NCBI GenBank assembly: GCA_902620265.1
Contig: CACNHI010000005.1
Location: forward strand, 1-42,006
DNA from: an uncultured Pelagibacteraceae bacterium
Lineage (GTDB): Bacteria > Pseudomonadota > Alphaproteobacteria > Pelagibacterales > Pelagibacteraceae
Length of the DNA: 42,006 bases
Direction: 5' to 3'
Within the stretch, counting starts at the first letter, position 1. Every line of letters begins with the position of its first letter. A program made the position numbers and the translations under genes. The notes under the pieces were generated by a model that searched no databases, was not told the DNA's origin, and worked only from the letters and a program-made list of their open reading frames with translations. This document shows, piece by piece, positions 32,406-42,006 of this stretch.

Positions 32406-35400
32406 TTAATTTAATTCAACATTTAATGCTAAAGCTTTAATTTCTTTTACCAAAACATTGAAAGATTCTGGTATACCAGATTCAAAGTTTTCCTCGCCTT
32501 TTACAATTGTTTCATAAACTTTTACTCTACCTGCTACATCATCAGATTTAACAGTTAAAATTTCTTGAAGTGTATAAGATGCGCCATAAGCCTCTAAAGC
32601 CCAAACTTCCATTTCACCAAAACGTTGACCGCCTAATTGTGCTTTACCTCCTAATGGTTGTTGAGTTACCAAACTGTATGGTCCTGTTGATCTCGCATGA
32701 ATTTTGTCCTCTACTAGATGGTGTAATTTGAGCATATAAATGGTTCCTACAGTTACCTCTCTGTCAAATTTTTCACCTGTTCTACCATCCCAAAGCATTG
32801 TCTGTCCTGACTTAGGTAACGTTGCTAAATCTAACATATTTGTAACATCTTGTTCCTTAGCTCCATCAAAGACAGGAGTTGAGATTGGAACTCCATTTTG
32901 TAAATTTTCGCAAAGATCTTTAAATTCTGTCTTTGTAAGTTTATCTAAATTATCGATAAAAACATCTTTTCCATAAACAGATTTTAAAAAGTTTGAAATC
33001 TTGTCATTTTTTTCTACTCTTTTTTGATTTTCATTTACCAATTTTTTCATATTTTCACCTAGCTCAGAACAAGCCCAACCCAAATGGGTTTCTAATATCT
33101 GTCCTACATTCATCCTACTTGGCACACCTAAAGGATTAAGGACTATGTCAACAGGTTTTCCGTTTTCCCTGTAAGGCATATCCTCTACAGGAACAATTTT
33201 ACTCACTACACCCTTATTACCATGTCTTCCAGACATCTTATCTCCAGGTCTTAATCTTCTTTTAATTGCTACAAATACTTTTACCATTTTCATTACACTT
33301 GGTAGAAGCTCATCTCCTTGACGTATTTTTAATACTTTATCTTCAAATCTTTCCTGGATATCCTGTTTTGCTTTATTGTACTGGTCTTTAAGTTGATCTA
33401 AAGCAGCTGTTTTTTTGCTATCTGATAAAGATATCTTTATAATATCTGAAACACTCACTTTTTCAATTGTTTCAATAGATAGTTTTGTTCCAACCTCTAA
33501 GTCTTTTATTTTTTTATTTAGAGAAATTCCATCTAATATTTCTAAAGCTCTTTGTTTAATACTTCTCTCTAGAATTTCCTCTTCTACTATTTTATCTTGT
33601 TGAACTGACTCGATCTCAGCTCTTTCAATTGTTATGGATCTTTCGTCTTTCTCTATCCCATGTCTATTAAATACTCTTACATCAACAACAATACCTCCAC
33701 TACCACTTGGCATTTTAAGTGAGGTATCTGTGACATCAATTGCTTTTTCTCCAAATATGGATCTTAGAAGTTTCTCCTCTGGACCTGAGGCAGAATCTCC
33801 TTTTGGAGTAACTTTTCCAACTAATATATCTCCAGGCTTAACCTCGGCGCCAATATAAACTATACCTGACTCATCTAAATTTTTTAATGCCTCTTCATTT
33901 ACATTAGGTATATCTCTTGTTATATCTTCTTCACCCAATTTTGTATCTCTAGCCATTATTTCATATTCTTCTATATGAACTGAAGTAAAAACATCATCTG
34001 TTACACATCGTTCAGAAATTAAGATTGAATCTTCAAAATTATAACCTTGCCATGGCATGAATGCTACGGTTACATTCTTACCTAACGCTAATTCACCTAG
34101 TTTAGTTGAAGGGCCATCTGCAATTATATCTCCAGATTTTACTTTATCTCCAACTCTTACCAAAGGCTTCTGATTTATACATGTATTTTGATTTGATCTT
34201 TTAAATTTTTGTAAATTATAAATATCAACTCCCGATTTTGTAAAATCACTTTCAGATGTTGCTTTGATTACTATTCTTTTTCCATCAATTTTGTCTACAA
34301 CTCCCTCTCTTTTAGCAACTATTGTAACCCCTGAGTCCAATGCAACATCACTTTCGATTCCAGTGCCAACTAATGGTGACTCAGGTTTTAATAATGGAAC
34401 TGCTTGTCTCATCATATTGGATCCCATTAAAGCTCTATTCGCATCATCATTTTCCAAAAAAGGTATTAAAGAGGCAGCAACTGATACAAGTTGTTTTGGT
34501 GATACATCTATATAGTCAATATTTTCTGGTTTAGATAAAATAAAATTTAAATTTTGTCTGCATGAAACAAGTTCCTCAGTAAATTTACCATTCTTATCTA
34601 TTTTAGAGTTTGCTTGAGCAATTGTATATTTTGTCTCCTCCATTGCTGATAAATATTCAATTTTATCTTCAACTTTTCCATCTTTTACTTTTTTATACGG
34701 GCTTTCGATAAAACCATATTTATTAATTTTAGAATAAGTAGATAAGCTATTTATCAATCCAATGTTAGGTCCTTCTGGTGTTTCTATAGGGCAAATTCTT
34801 CCGTAATGAGTAGGATGCACGTCTCTTACCTCAAATCCTGCTCTTTCACGTGTCAATCCGCCTGGTCCTAATGCAGATACTCTTCTTTTATGAGTTATTT
34901 CTGACAATGGATTTGTTTGATCCATAAATTGTGACAGTTGCGAAGTGGCAAAAAAATCTTTTAAAGAAACAGTTAGAGGTTTTGCATTTATTAAATCTTG
35001 CGGCATAGCTGACTCAACATCCAATGTTGTCATTTTTTCTTTGATTGCTCTTTCCATTCTGTAAACACCAATTCTCGCTTGGTTTTCAACTAATTCTCCT
35101 ACTGATCTTACTCTTCTATTGGCCAAATGGTCGATATCATCTATTTCGTCTTTTCCATCTCTTAAATCCAACATTTTTTGAATGATTGCTAAAATATCGT
35201 CGTTTCTGAGAATTGTAATTTTATCTGAACAGTTTAAGTTGAGTCTAGAGTTCATTTTCACTCTTCCAACATCTGATAAATCATACCTGTCTGAACTAAA
35301 AAAAAGATTATTAAAAATCTGAGTTGCAATTTCAATTGTCGGTGGCTCACCGGGTCTAAGTACTTTATATATTTCATTTATAGCATCATTTTTTGTTTCA

Positions 35401-36488
35401 TTTTTGTCATTAAATATTGTTTGAAGTAAGTAAGGACCTTTACTTATGGAGTTTGTTGAGGAAATTGATATTTCATTTATATCATTACTTAAGAACTTTT
35501 GAATAATAGTCTCATTTAATTCTGTTCCTATTTTAAATTTGTCTCCATCAACTTCAAAATCTTTATGAAGAAACTTGCCATATAAAGAGTTACTGGATAC
35601 AAAAATTTCTTTTAGTCCTTCATTGAATAATTTTTTTGCTGTAACAAAGTTAATTTTTTCCCCTATTTTAACAACAACTTTTTGTGTTTTTGCATCAACT
35701 ATTTCCTCAGAAAAATTTTTGGATTTATAGTTTTCAGGATTAAATTTTGTTTTCCACTTGTTTAACTTCTTATCTAACGTATAAATTTCTTTATCATAGA
35801 ATTCATTTACAATATCACTCTTAGAATAGCCAAGTGCCAGAAGTAATGTTGATACATAAATTTTCTTTTTTCTATCTATTCTGAAATATAGCAAATCTTT
35901 TACATCGTATTCAAAATCTAACCAAGAACCTCTGTTTGGTATAACTCTACAATTAAATAATAATTTTCCACTTGCATGACTTTTTCCTTTATCATGATCA
36001 AAAAAAACTCCGGGACTTCTATGCATTTGGTTAACAACTACTCTTTGAACTCCGTTAGTAATAAAAGTACCACTATTTGTCATCATTGGCACTTCGCCCA
36101 TATAAACTTCTTGCTCTTTTGCGGATAAAATTTCTTTTGTATTATTTTCTTGATCAATTTCGTAAACAACTAATCTCAATGTACATTTGAGTGCAGAGGA
36201 ATATGTCAATCCTCTCTGTATACACTCTTCTACATCAAATTTTGGTTTTTCTAACCTATAAGATACATATTCTAATGTAGCTTTGTCGTTTAAATCTTCA
36301 ATTGGAAATATACTTTTAAAAACCCTATCGAAACCTTTTACTAAATTATGTTCAACATCTTTTTTTAGTTCTGTAAGTTCTTTATAAGAATTTTTTTGTA
36401 CTTCTATTAAATTAGGTATTGATAAACCTTCTTTTAATTTTCCAAAATTTTTTCTTATATTTTTTTTTTCAGTAAACGATAATTGCAT
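32406..36488 (-). CDS. rpoB: DNA-directed RNA polymerase beta subunit
   Basis: [69 protein letters not shown], ...[27 protein letters not shown] at 36488-36486; ORF track used TTG 36491. Confidence 0.99.
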   Translation of the reverse strand: MQLSFTEKKNIRKNFGKLKEGLSIPNLIEVQKNSYKELTELKKDVEHNLVKGFDRVFKSIFPIEDLNDKATLEYVSYRLEKPKFDVEECIQRGLTYSSALKCTLRLVVYEIDQENNTKEILSAKEQEVYMGEVPMMTNSGTFITNGVQRVVVNQMHRSPGVFFDHDKGKSHASGKLLFNCRVIPNRGSWLDFEYDVKDLLYFRIDRKKKIYVSTLLLALGYSKSDIVNEFYDKEIYTLDKKLNKWKTKFNPENYKSKNFSEEIVDAKTQKVVVKIGEKINFVTAKKLFNEGLKEIFVSSNSLYGKFLHKDFEVDGDKFKIGTELNETIIQKFLSNDINEISISSTNSISKGPYLLQTIFNDKNETKNDAINEIYKVLRPGEPPTIEIATQIFNNLFFSSDRYDLSDVGRVKMNSRLNLNCSDKITILRNDDILAIIQKMLDLRDGKDEIDDIDHLANRRVRSVGELVENQARIGVYRMERAIKEKMTTLDVESAMPQDLINAKPLTVSLKDFFATSQLSQFMDQTNPLSEITHKRRVSALGPGGLTRERAGFEVRDVHPTHYGRICPIETPEGPNIGLINSLSTYSKINKYGFIESPYKKVKDGKVEDKIEYLSAMEETKYTIAQANSKIDKNGKFTEELVSCRQNLNFILSKPENIDYIDVSPKQLVSVAASLIPFLENDDANRALMGSNMMRQAVPLLKPESPLVGTGIESDVALDSGVTIVAKREGVVDKIDGKRIVIKATSESDFTKSGVDIYNLQKFKRSNQNTCINQKPLVRVGDKVKSGDIIADGPSTKLGELALGKNVTVAFMPWQGYNFEDSILISERCVTDDVFTSVHIEEYEIMARDTKLGEEDITRDIPNVNEEALKNLDESGIVYIGAEVKPGDILVGKVTPKGDSASGPEEKLLRSIFGEKAIDVTDTSLKMPSGSGGIVVDVRVFNRHGIEKDERSITIERAEIESVQQDKIVEEEILERSIKQRALEILDGISLNKKIKDLEVGTKLSIETIEKVSVSDIIKISLSDSKKTAALDQLKDQYNKAKQDIQERFEDKVLKIRQGDELLPSVMKMVKVFVAIKRRLRPGDKMSGRHGNKGVVSKIVPVEDMPYRENGKPVDIVLNPLGVPSRMNVGQILETHLGWACSELGENMKKLVNENQKRVEKNDKISNFLKSVYGKDVFIDNLDKLTKTEFKDLCENLQNGVPISTPVFDGAKEQDVTNMLDLATLPKSGQTMLWDGRTGEKFDREVTVGTIYMLKLHHLVEDKIHARSTGPYSLVTQQPLGGKAQLGGQRFGEMEVWALEAYGASYTLQEILTVKSDDVAGRVKVYETIVKGEENFESGIPESFNVLVKEIKALALNVELN

Positions 36489-36497
36489 CAATGTTAC

Positions 36498-36525
36498 AAT
36501 TGCTAATTAAATTTAACTAGCAATT
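36498..36525 (-). promoter_or_regulatory. Inverted repeat in the rplL-rpoB spacer (candidate RNA hairpin)
   Basis: - strand AATTGCTAGTTAAATTTAATTAGCAATT: 8-bp perfect outer stem, then G:U and TTAAA/TTTAA complementarity; ends 9 nt before the rpoB ATG. Confidence 0.5.
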
Positions 36526-36538
36526 TAAATTTTGTTTA

Positions 36539-36913
36539 TTATTTAAGTTCTACTTTTGCTCCAGCAGCTTCTAATTTAGCTTTGATTTCTTCAGCTTCTT
36601 TTTTGTTTACACCTGCTTTGACCTCTTTTGGTGCACCCTCAACTAAATCTTTTGCTTCTTTCAGACCAAGAGACGTTACACCTCTGATCTCTTTAATTAC
36701 ATTAATTTTTTTATCACCTGCAGAAGCGAGAACTACTGTAAATTCGCTTTTTTCTTCAGCTGGAGCAGCTCCTGCTCCACCTGCAGCTGGTGCAGCCGCA
36801 ACTGCAGCTGCTGCTGTGACTCCCCATTTTTCCTCTAATTGTTTTGAAAGCTCTGCAGCCTCAACAACTGTTAAGCTTGATAGATCTTCTATGATTTTAT
36901 TTAAGTCAGCCAT
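36539..36913 (-). CDS. rplL: 50S ribosomal protein L7/L12
   Basis: Ala/Gly-rich hinge, [71 protein letters not shown]. Confidence 0.98.
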   Translation of the reverse strand: MADLNKIIEDLSSLTVVEAAELSKQLEEKWGVTAAAAVAAAPAAGGAGAAPAEEKSEFTVVLASAGDKKINVIKEIRGVTSLGLKEAKDLVEGAPKEVKAGVNKKEAEEIKAKLEAAGAKVELK

Positions 36914-36925
36914 AATTTATACCGG

Positions 36926-37435
36926 TTATTTTTTTGATTTTTCGAGCGCTAAAATAGCGATTTTTGAAGCAGGTGCAAGTAAAATACTTGCTATTTTTTG
37001 GGCAGGAGACCTCAATATTCCTACAATTTTCGCTCTTGCTTCGTCAAGTGTGGGTAAAGTTGCTACATTTTGTACACCTGCAACATCTAAAATATCTGTT
37101 CCCATTATACCACCTAAAATCTTCAGATTCGAATTTTCTTTTGAAAATTTAGTTAATATTTTTGCAGATTTAATTGCATCCTCTGATAAAGCTACTGCTG
37201 TTGGACCAGTAAATAAATCAGATAAATCCTTACATCTTGTTTTTTGCAAAGCTATTTTTGTAATTCTATTTTTTGTAATTTTAAATTGAATTCCGTGCTC
37301 TCTCATTCTATTTCTCAAGTCGTCAAGTTGTTGCATTGTTAACCCTTGATAGTGTGTGACAATTACTGCCTCAGATTTATCAAACTGAGAACTCATTTTG
37401 TCGATATATTCCTTTTTTTTTAATTTATCCATCAT
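36926..37435 (-). CDS. rplJ: 50S ribosomal protein L10
   Basis: AVIVTHYQGLTMQQLDDLRNRMREHGIQFKITKNRITKIAL; position upstream of rplL. Confidence 0.95.
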   Translation of the reverse strand: MMDKLKKKEYIDKMSSQFDKSEAVIVTHYQGLTMQQLDDLRNRMREHGIQFKITKNRITKIALQKTRCKDLSDLFTGPTAVALSEDAIKSAKILTKFSKENSNLKILGGIMGTDILDVAGVQNVATLPTLDEARAKIVGILRSPAQKIASILLAPASKIAILALEKSKK

Positions 37436-37437
37436 GT

Positions 37438-38127
37438 TTATATATTCTTATTTAATTTAAGCTTATAAGAAACACCCATACTTGAAGTAATGAATAAGCT
37501 TTTAATTAAATCACCTTTAATTGTTGTATTCATTTTTTCTTTCTCTAAAGTTTCAATAATTGCATTGAAATTTTTGATTAAGTTTTCATCTGAAAAAGAT
37601 TTTTTTCCAATTGATACTCCAATATTTCCATCTTTATCATTTCTAATTTCAACCTGTCCAGACTTTGAGTCTTTAACTGATTTTTCAACATTATCTGTAA
37701 CTGTCCCAAGCTTTGGATTAGGCATCAAACCTTTTGGACCTAAAACCTTTCCAAGCTTTGATAATTTAACCATCATTGAAGGTGTACAAATTAATTTTTC
37801 AAAATCTAAATATCCTCCTTTAATTTTTTCAATTAGCTCATCACCACCAACAGTATCTGCTCCTGCGTTCATAGCATCTTTTTGTTTAGGTTCCTCACAA
37901 ACTACAGCTACTTTTACCTTTTTACCTGTTCCTCCTGGCATATTAATTACCGTTCTTAAATTGATCTCATTTTTTTTTTGTTTATTGTTAATTTGAAAAC
38001 TTAAATCTATTCCTTCGTCAAATTTTGTAGTACAATTTTTTTTTATTATTGGTAATAATTTTTCAATACTTTCAGAAGTAATTTCTCTTGTATTTTTAGG
38101 AAGTTTTTTATATCTTTTTGACGACAT
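37438..38127 (-). CDS. rplA: 50S ribosomal protein L1
   Basis: INMPGGTGKKVKVAVVCEEPKQKDAMNAGADTVGGDELIEKI...KLGKVLGPKGLMPNPKLGTVT. Confidence 0.97.
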   Translation of the reverse strand: MSSKRYKKLPKNTREITSESIEKLLPIIKKNCTTKFDEGIDLSFQINNKQKKNEINLRTVINMPGGTGKKVKVAVVCEEPKQKDAMNAGADTVGGDELIEKIKGGYLDFEKLICTPSMMVKLSKLGKVLGPKGLMPNPKLGTVTDNVEKSVKDSKSGQVEIRNDKDGNIGVSIGKKSFSDENLIKNFNAIIETLEKEKMNTTIKGDLIKSLFITSSMGVSYKLKLNKNI

Positions 38128-38555
38128 TATTCCTTAACCTCAATTCCCATGGATCTTGCTGATCCCATTATTATCTTTGTTGCTTGATCTAAATCATGTG
38201 CATTTAAATCTTTCATTTTTTTTTTGGCAATTTCTTCAGCTTGTTTTTTTGTTATAGATGCTACAATATTTCTTCCTGGTTCTTGAGATCCACCTTTAAG
38301 TTTAGCAGCTTCCTTAATAAAATGAGATGCTGGTGGCGACTTAATAATAAAGTCAAATTTTTTATCCTTGTAAACTGTTATAACAACAGGGACTGGCTTG
38401 CCCATAAAATCTTTAGTTTTTTCATTAAACGCTTTACAAAATTCCATTATATTAATTCCTCTTTGACCTAGAGCAGGTCCAACTGGTGGGGCGGGATTAG
38501 CTTGACCACCTTTAATTTGTAATTTTACATAGCCACTAATTTCTTTTTTTGCCAT
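38127..38555 (-). CDS. rplK: 50S ribosomal protein L11
   Basis: [38 protein letters not shown]. Confidence 0.98.
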   Translation of the reverse strand: MAKKEISGYVKLQIKGGQANPAPPVGPALGQRGINIMEFCKAFNEKTKDFMGKPVPVVITVYKDKKFDFIIKSPPASHFIKEAAKLKGGSQEPGRNIVASITKKQAEEIAKKKMKDLNAHDLDQATKIIMGSARSMGIEVKE

Positions 38556-39085
38556 CAGCTTACCTTTTCAACTTGGTTATATTCTAATTCGACTGGAGTT
38601 GCTCTTCCAAATATTAAAACTGAAACTTTTAATTTTGATTTTTCCTCATCAACATCCTCTACTAAGCCATTAAAAGAAGCAAAAGGTCCATCAATTACCT
38701 GTACCTTTTCTCCAACTGAATATTCAATTCCAGTTTGAGCTTGTGTTACACCGTCTTTGATTTGACCTAATATTTTTTCAATCTCTTTATCTGATACTGG
38801 TGAAGGTATACCTTTAGCTCCTAAAAAACCACTCACTTTTTTTATTCCTTTTATCATATGGTAAATATTATCATCCATCTCACTTTTTATTAAAATATAT
38901 CCAGGGAAATATTTTTTTTTGCGCTGTACTCTCTTTCCTCTTTTAACCTCTGTAACATCCTGAGTTGGCACTACTATTTCTTCAAATTTCTCGGATATTT
39001 TAGCTTTTTCAGCTTCATCTTTTATATTCTGAGCCACTTTATTTTCAAAGCTTGAATGTGATTGAACAATGTACCAGTTTTTCAT
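38555..39085 (-). CDS. nusG: Transcription termination/antitermination protein NusG
   Basis: [21 protein letters not shown]...[13 protein letters not shown]...[54 protein letters not shown]. Confidence 0.97.
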   Translation of the reverse strand: MKNWYIVQSHSSFENKVAQNIKDEAEKAKISEKFEEIVVPTQDVTEVKRGKRVQRKKKYFPGYILIKSEMDDNIYHMIKGIKKVSGFLGAKGIPSPVSDKEIEKILGQIKDGVTQAQTGIEYSVGEKVQVIDGPFASFNGLVEDVDEEKSKLKVSVLIFGRATPVELEYNQVEKVS

Positions 39086-39276
39086 TATAAACTCACTTTC
39101 AAAATTACATCTAATAAGGATTTAAAAATTTGATCTACTAATAAAAAAAATATAGCTGCAACAATTGCCATTGCTACTACCATCAGACTTCCTTGAACAG
39201 TTTCTTTGCCAGTTGGCCAAGAAACTCTGAATGCTTCTTGCTTTACTTCCTGAATAAATTTTAAAGGGTTTTTCAT
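39085..39276 (-). CDS. secE: Protein translocase subunit SecE
   Basis: MKNPLKFIQEVKQEAFRVSWPTGKETVQGSLMVVAMAIVAAIFFLLVDQIFKSLLDVIL. Start moved to ATG 39276; the ORF-track extension is tRNA-Trp sequence. Confidence 0.94.
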   Translation of the reverse strand: MKNPLKFIQEVKQEAFRVSWPTGKETVQGSLMVVAMAIVAAIFFLLVDQIFKSLLDVILKVSL

Positions 39277-39285
39277 AAATTTATT

Positions 39286-39361
39286 TGGCAGGAGCGGAGG
39301 GAATCGAACCCCCAACCTCCGGTTTTGGAGACCGGCGCTCTACCAATTGAGCTACACTCCT
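39286..39361 (-). tRNA. tRNA-Trp (CCA anticodon), encoded 3' CCA
   Basis: - strand AGGAGTG TA GCTC...GCCGGTCTCCAAAACCGG...GGGGGTTCGATTCCC..CGCTCCTGCCA; canonical T-loop TTCGATT. Confidence 0.96.
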
Positions 39362-39370
39362 ATTGGTAGC

Positions 39371-40561
39371 TTACTTTATAATTTTAGTTACTACTCCTGC
39401 TCCTACTGTTCTACCACCTTCTCTTATGGCAAAATTTAATTTTTCACTCATTGCAATAGGTGTTATTAATTTTACTTTAAACTTAGCATCATCTCCAGGC
39501 ATAACCATTTCTGTTCCAGAAGGTAGCTCTACTTCACCGGTCACATCGGTTGTTCTAAAATAAAACTGAGGTCTATATTTAGTGAAAAATGGTGTGTGTC
39601 TTCCACCTTCTTCTTTTTTTAGAACATATGCTTGTGCTTCGAATTCAGTATGTGGAGTAACAGATCCAGGTTTAGCTAAAACCTGACCTCTTTCAACATC
39701 TGTTCTCTCAACACCTCTTAATAATGCTCCAATATTGTCTCCAGCTTCGCCAGTATCTAATATTTTTCTAAACATTTCCACTCCAGTACAGACTGATTTC
39801 TTTGTTTCTCTAATCCCCACTATTTCGATTTCTTCTCCAGTTTTAACAATACCTTGTTCTACTCTTCCTGTAACAACTGTTCCTCGTCCAGAAATAGAGA
39901 ATACATCTTCAACAGGCATTAAAAAAGGTTTGTCCTTTGGTCTGTCTGGTTGAGGAATATGTTCGTCAACTGCTTTCATTAATTCCATGATAGCGTTTTT
40001 CCCTATCTCATCATCTTTACCTTCAACTGCAGCTAAAGCTGAACCTTTGATAATAGGAGTTTTATCTCCTGGAAATTTATATGAAGTTAAAAGCTCTTTT
40101 ATTTCTTCCTCAACAAGTTCGATCAATTCTTTATCTTTTACTTGATCAACTTTATTTAAGAAAACTACAATTGCAGGTACACCAACTTGTCTAGCTAATA
40201 GTATATGTTCTCTTGTTTGAGGCATAGGTCCATCAGCAGCATTAACAACTAATATTGCTCCATCCATTTGAGCTGCACCAGTTATCATATTTTTTACATA
40301 GTCGGCATGGCCTGGGCAATCTACGTGAGCGTAATGTCTTTTATCTGTTTCATATTCTACGTGTGCAGTAGAAATAGTTATACCTCTCTCTTTTTCCTCA
40401 GGAGCTTTGTCAATTTGATCGTATGCTACGAATTGGGCTCCACCTGCCTCTGCAAGAACTTTGGTAATTGCTGCAGTTAGGGTTGTTTTTCCATGGTCCA
40501 CATGTCCAATAGTTCCAATATTACAATGTGGCTTACTTCTGTTAAATTTTTCTTTCGACAT
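39371..40561 (-). CDS. tuf: Elongation factor Tu
   Basis: [37 protein letters not shown]...[26 protein letters not shown]. Confidence 0.99.
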   Translation of the reverse strand: MSKEKFNRSKPHCNIGTIGHVDHGKTTLTAAITKVLAEAGGAQFVAYDQIDKAPEEKERGITISTAHVEYETDKRHYAHVDCPGHADYVKNMITGAAQMDGAILVVNAADGPMPQTREHILLARQVGVPAIVVFLNKVDQVKDKELIELVEEEIKELLTSYKFPGDKTPIIKGSALAAVEGKDDEIGKNAIMELMKAVDEHIPQPDRPKDKPFLMPVEDVFSISGRGTVVTGRVEQGIVKTGEEIEIVGIRETKKSVCTGVEMFRKILDTGEAGDNIGALLRGVERTDVERGQVLAKPGSVTPHTEFEAQAYVLKKEEGGRHTPFFTKYRPQFYFRTTDVTGEVELPSGTEMVMPGDDAKFKVKLITPIAMSEKLNFAIREGGRTVGAGVVTKIIK

Positions 40562-40594
40562 TACTTTTTATACCTCTTAATAATTTATAGTTTT

Positions 40595-40668
40595 TGGAGC
40601 GGGTAAAGGGAATCGAACCCTTACATCCAGCTTGGAAGGCTAGCGTTCTACCATTGAACTACACCCGC
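40595..40668 (-). tRNA. tRNA-Gly (TCC anticodon), encoded 3' CCA
   Basis: - strand GCGGGTG TA GTTCAATGGTAGAAC...CTAGCCTTCCAAGCTGG...AAGGGTTCGATTCCCTT TACCCGC TCCA. Confidence 0.95.
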
Positions 40669-40706
40669 ATAACCAAGTTACACTCCAAGTTTTTAAACTT
40701 TTTGAA

Positions 40707-40792
<86 letters not shown>

Positions 40793-40844
40793 TTTTAAGT
40801 CGGGGAAGCGTCCCCTTGTTCAATAAAGCTTAAACAACATGCGT

Positions 40845-40872
40845 TTTATATATTTTTATTGCATAAATGCAA
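40845..40872 (-). promoter_or_regulatory. Candidate promoter of the tRNA-Tyr/tRNA-Gly/tuf/.../rpoBC unit
   Basis: On - strand TTGCAT (40872-40867), 16-nt spacer, TATAAA (40850-40845), followed by a GC-containing discriminator (ACGCATG); -35 overlapped by palindrome 40858-40873. Confidence 0.5.
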
Positions 40873-40924
40873 TATTAGAAATTGAGGGAAATTAGCAAAA
40901 AATTAGATATAAGAGGCTAAATTT

Positions 40925-41659
40925 ATGTCAAAATCGTCTTTTTTTATAATTGGTAGGCATGCTGTCATAGAAGCACTAAAAAATCCTAAAAGAAAAGTTT
41001 TAAGGGTTTTTTTAACTGAGGAAAGCAAAAAAAATATACATAGAAATAGCCCAAGAATTAATCTTTTAAAAAATCAAAAAATCTTTTTTAAAACGAAAAA
41101 GGAATTAGACAAGTTTACAAGAAATGAGGGAATTCAGCATCAAGGTTTTGTTGCAGAAATAGAGCATTTAGAAAAATTAGAGTTAAAGGAGTTTATTAAA
41201 AATAAAACAAATTTAACATTTGCGTGTTTGGACGATATTACAGATCCAAGAAATATTGGATCAATTATTAGAAGTGCTGCCTCATTTAAAGTAGATGGAA
41301 TTATTATAAAGGAAAGGACATTTCCTTCTGAAAGTAAACTTATGTACAAATCAGCTAGTGGTATGGTAGAAAACATAAATATTTTTGAGGTACCAAATAT
41401 AAATACGACTTTAAAATATTTAAGAGAAAAAAATTTTTGGGTATATGGGTTTGATTCAAATTCAGAAAAAAATTTTACAGAAATTAAATGGTCAGGAAAT
41501 AAAATATTGTTATTTGGTTCAGAAGGATATGGGATCAAAGTTCATACAAAAAAATATACTGATTTTTTAGTTAAAATAAAAATTGATAAAAGAGTTGAAA
41601 GTCTGAATGTTTCAAACAGTGCAGCTATAGTATTTCACTATATAGACTTAAAAAAATAA
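40925..41659 (+). CDS. rlmB: TrmH/SpoU-family rRNA (guanosine-2'-O-)-methyltransferase, RlmB-like
   Basis: IIGRHAVIEALKNPKRKVLRVFLT, LDDITDPRNIGSIIRSAASFKVDGIII, LFGSEGYGIKVHTKKYTDFLVKIKIDKRVESLNVSNSAAIVFHY. Confidence 0.9.
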   Translation: MSKSSFFIIGRHAVIEALKNPKRKVLRVFLTEESKKNIHRNSPRINLLKNQKIFFKTKKELDKFTRNEGIQHQGFVAEIEHLEKLELKEFIKNKTNLTFACLDDITDPRNIGSIIRSAASFKVDGIIIKERTFPSESKLMYKSASGMVENINIFEVPNINTTLKYLREKNFWVYGFDSNSEKNFTEIKWSGNKILLFGSEGYGIKVHTKKYTDFLVKIKIDKRVESLNVSNSAAIVFHYIDLKK

Positions 41660-41696
41660 CTTGATAAACTTATAAATATTATTAAAAACACTTTGT

Positions 41697-41772
41697 GCCC
41701 TTGTAGCTCAGCTGGTAGAGCAATTGATTTGTAATCAATAGGTCCGCGGTTCGAGTCCGTGCGGGGGCACCA
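41697..41772 (+). tRNA. tRNA-Thr (TGT anticodon), encoded 3' CCA
   Basis: GCCCTTG TA GCTCAGCTGGTAGAGC A ATTGATTTGTAATCAAT ... CGCGGTTCGAGTCCGTG CGGGGGC ACCA. Confidence 0.95.
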
Positions 41773-41782
41773 TCATAAAAGA

Positions 41783-41857
41783 TGGTGGGACTGGTAGGTT
41801 ACGCTCCTACTACCCCCTCGATGTCAACGAGGTACTCTACTATTGAGCTACAGTCCC
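41783..41857 (-). tRNA. tRNA-Val-like gene (GAC anticodon) with non-canonical T-loop and D-loop, encoded 3' CCA
   Basis: - strand GGGACTG TA GCTC AATAGTA GAGT A CCTCG TTGACAT CGAGG GGGTA GTAGG AGCGTAA CCTAC CAGTCCC ACCA; all four stems pair (one G:T in D stem), but T-loop is AGCGTAA. Confidence 0.75.
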
Positions 41858-42006
41858 TCTAAAATTTAATTTTATCATATTATTTATTTCAATAAAATAT
41901 TCTATAGGAATTTACTATTTTACAATTATTATTTTTATTGAATTCATTTTTACATTGATTAGTTTTTTTGAAAATAACTTCTTTTTTCATTTTTAAATAA
42001 TAATCT

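Noticed and set aside
36582-37289. 235-aa + strand ORF
   Set aside because: Antisense to rplL and rplJ, both unmistakable on the - strand; long antisense frames arise from codon bias (e.g. Ala/Gly-rich L7/L12 hinge).
37490-37996. 168-aa + strand ORF
   Set aside because: Entirely antisense to rplA; no recognisable motifs.
39277-39315. N-terminal extension of SecE (MGVRFPPLLPNKF)
   Set aside because: It is translation of the tRNA-Trp 3' half and spacer; the real start is ATG 39276.

Overview
AT-rich (roughly 70% A+T by eye), gene-dense bacterial core-genome segment. The small intergenic gaps, lysine-rich proteins and gene content suggest a streamlined alphaproteobacterium of the SAR11/Pelagibacterales type; this is inference, as no search was run. 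Left part (+): ruvX 3' end, pyrB, pyrC, plsY, topA, a small exported protein, a RidA-like protein. Then (-): ugd and a galU interrupted by a frameshift at an A8 tract. Then panC (+), mgtE (-), lipB (+), rluC/D-like (-). From ~12.2 to 40.8 kb (-) there are two long information-processing transcription units. The first is str-S10-spc-alpha (rpsL...rplQ, including fusA, secY, adk, rpoA). The second is tRNA-Tyr, tRNA-Gly, tuf, tRNA-Trp, secE, nusG, rplKAJL, rpoBC. Right end: rlmB-like methyltransferase (+), tRNA-Thr (+) and a convergent tRNA-Val(GAC)-like gene (-). Most of the window is ordinary core genome; I see no phage, transposon, CRISPR, defence island or biosynthetic cluster. Best leads: (1) the tRNA-Val(GAC)-like gene with perfect stems but a non-canonical T-loop (AGCGTAA) and D-loop; (2) galU split at A8, either slippage or error; (3) tRNA-punctuated tuf-secE-rpoBC operon with a 9-nt secE leader; (4) loss of rpmD, of the fusA-linked tuf and of the usual r-protein leader regions; (5) several inverted repeats at core-gene starts.
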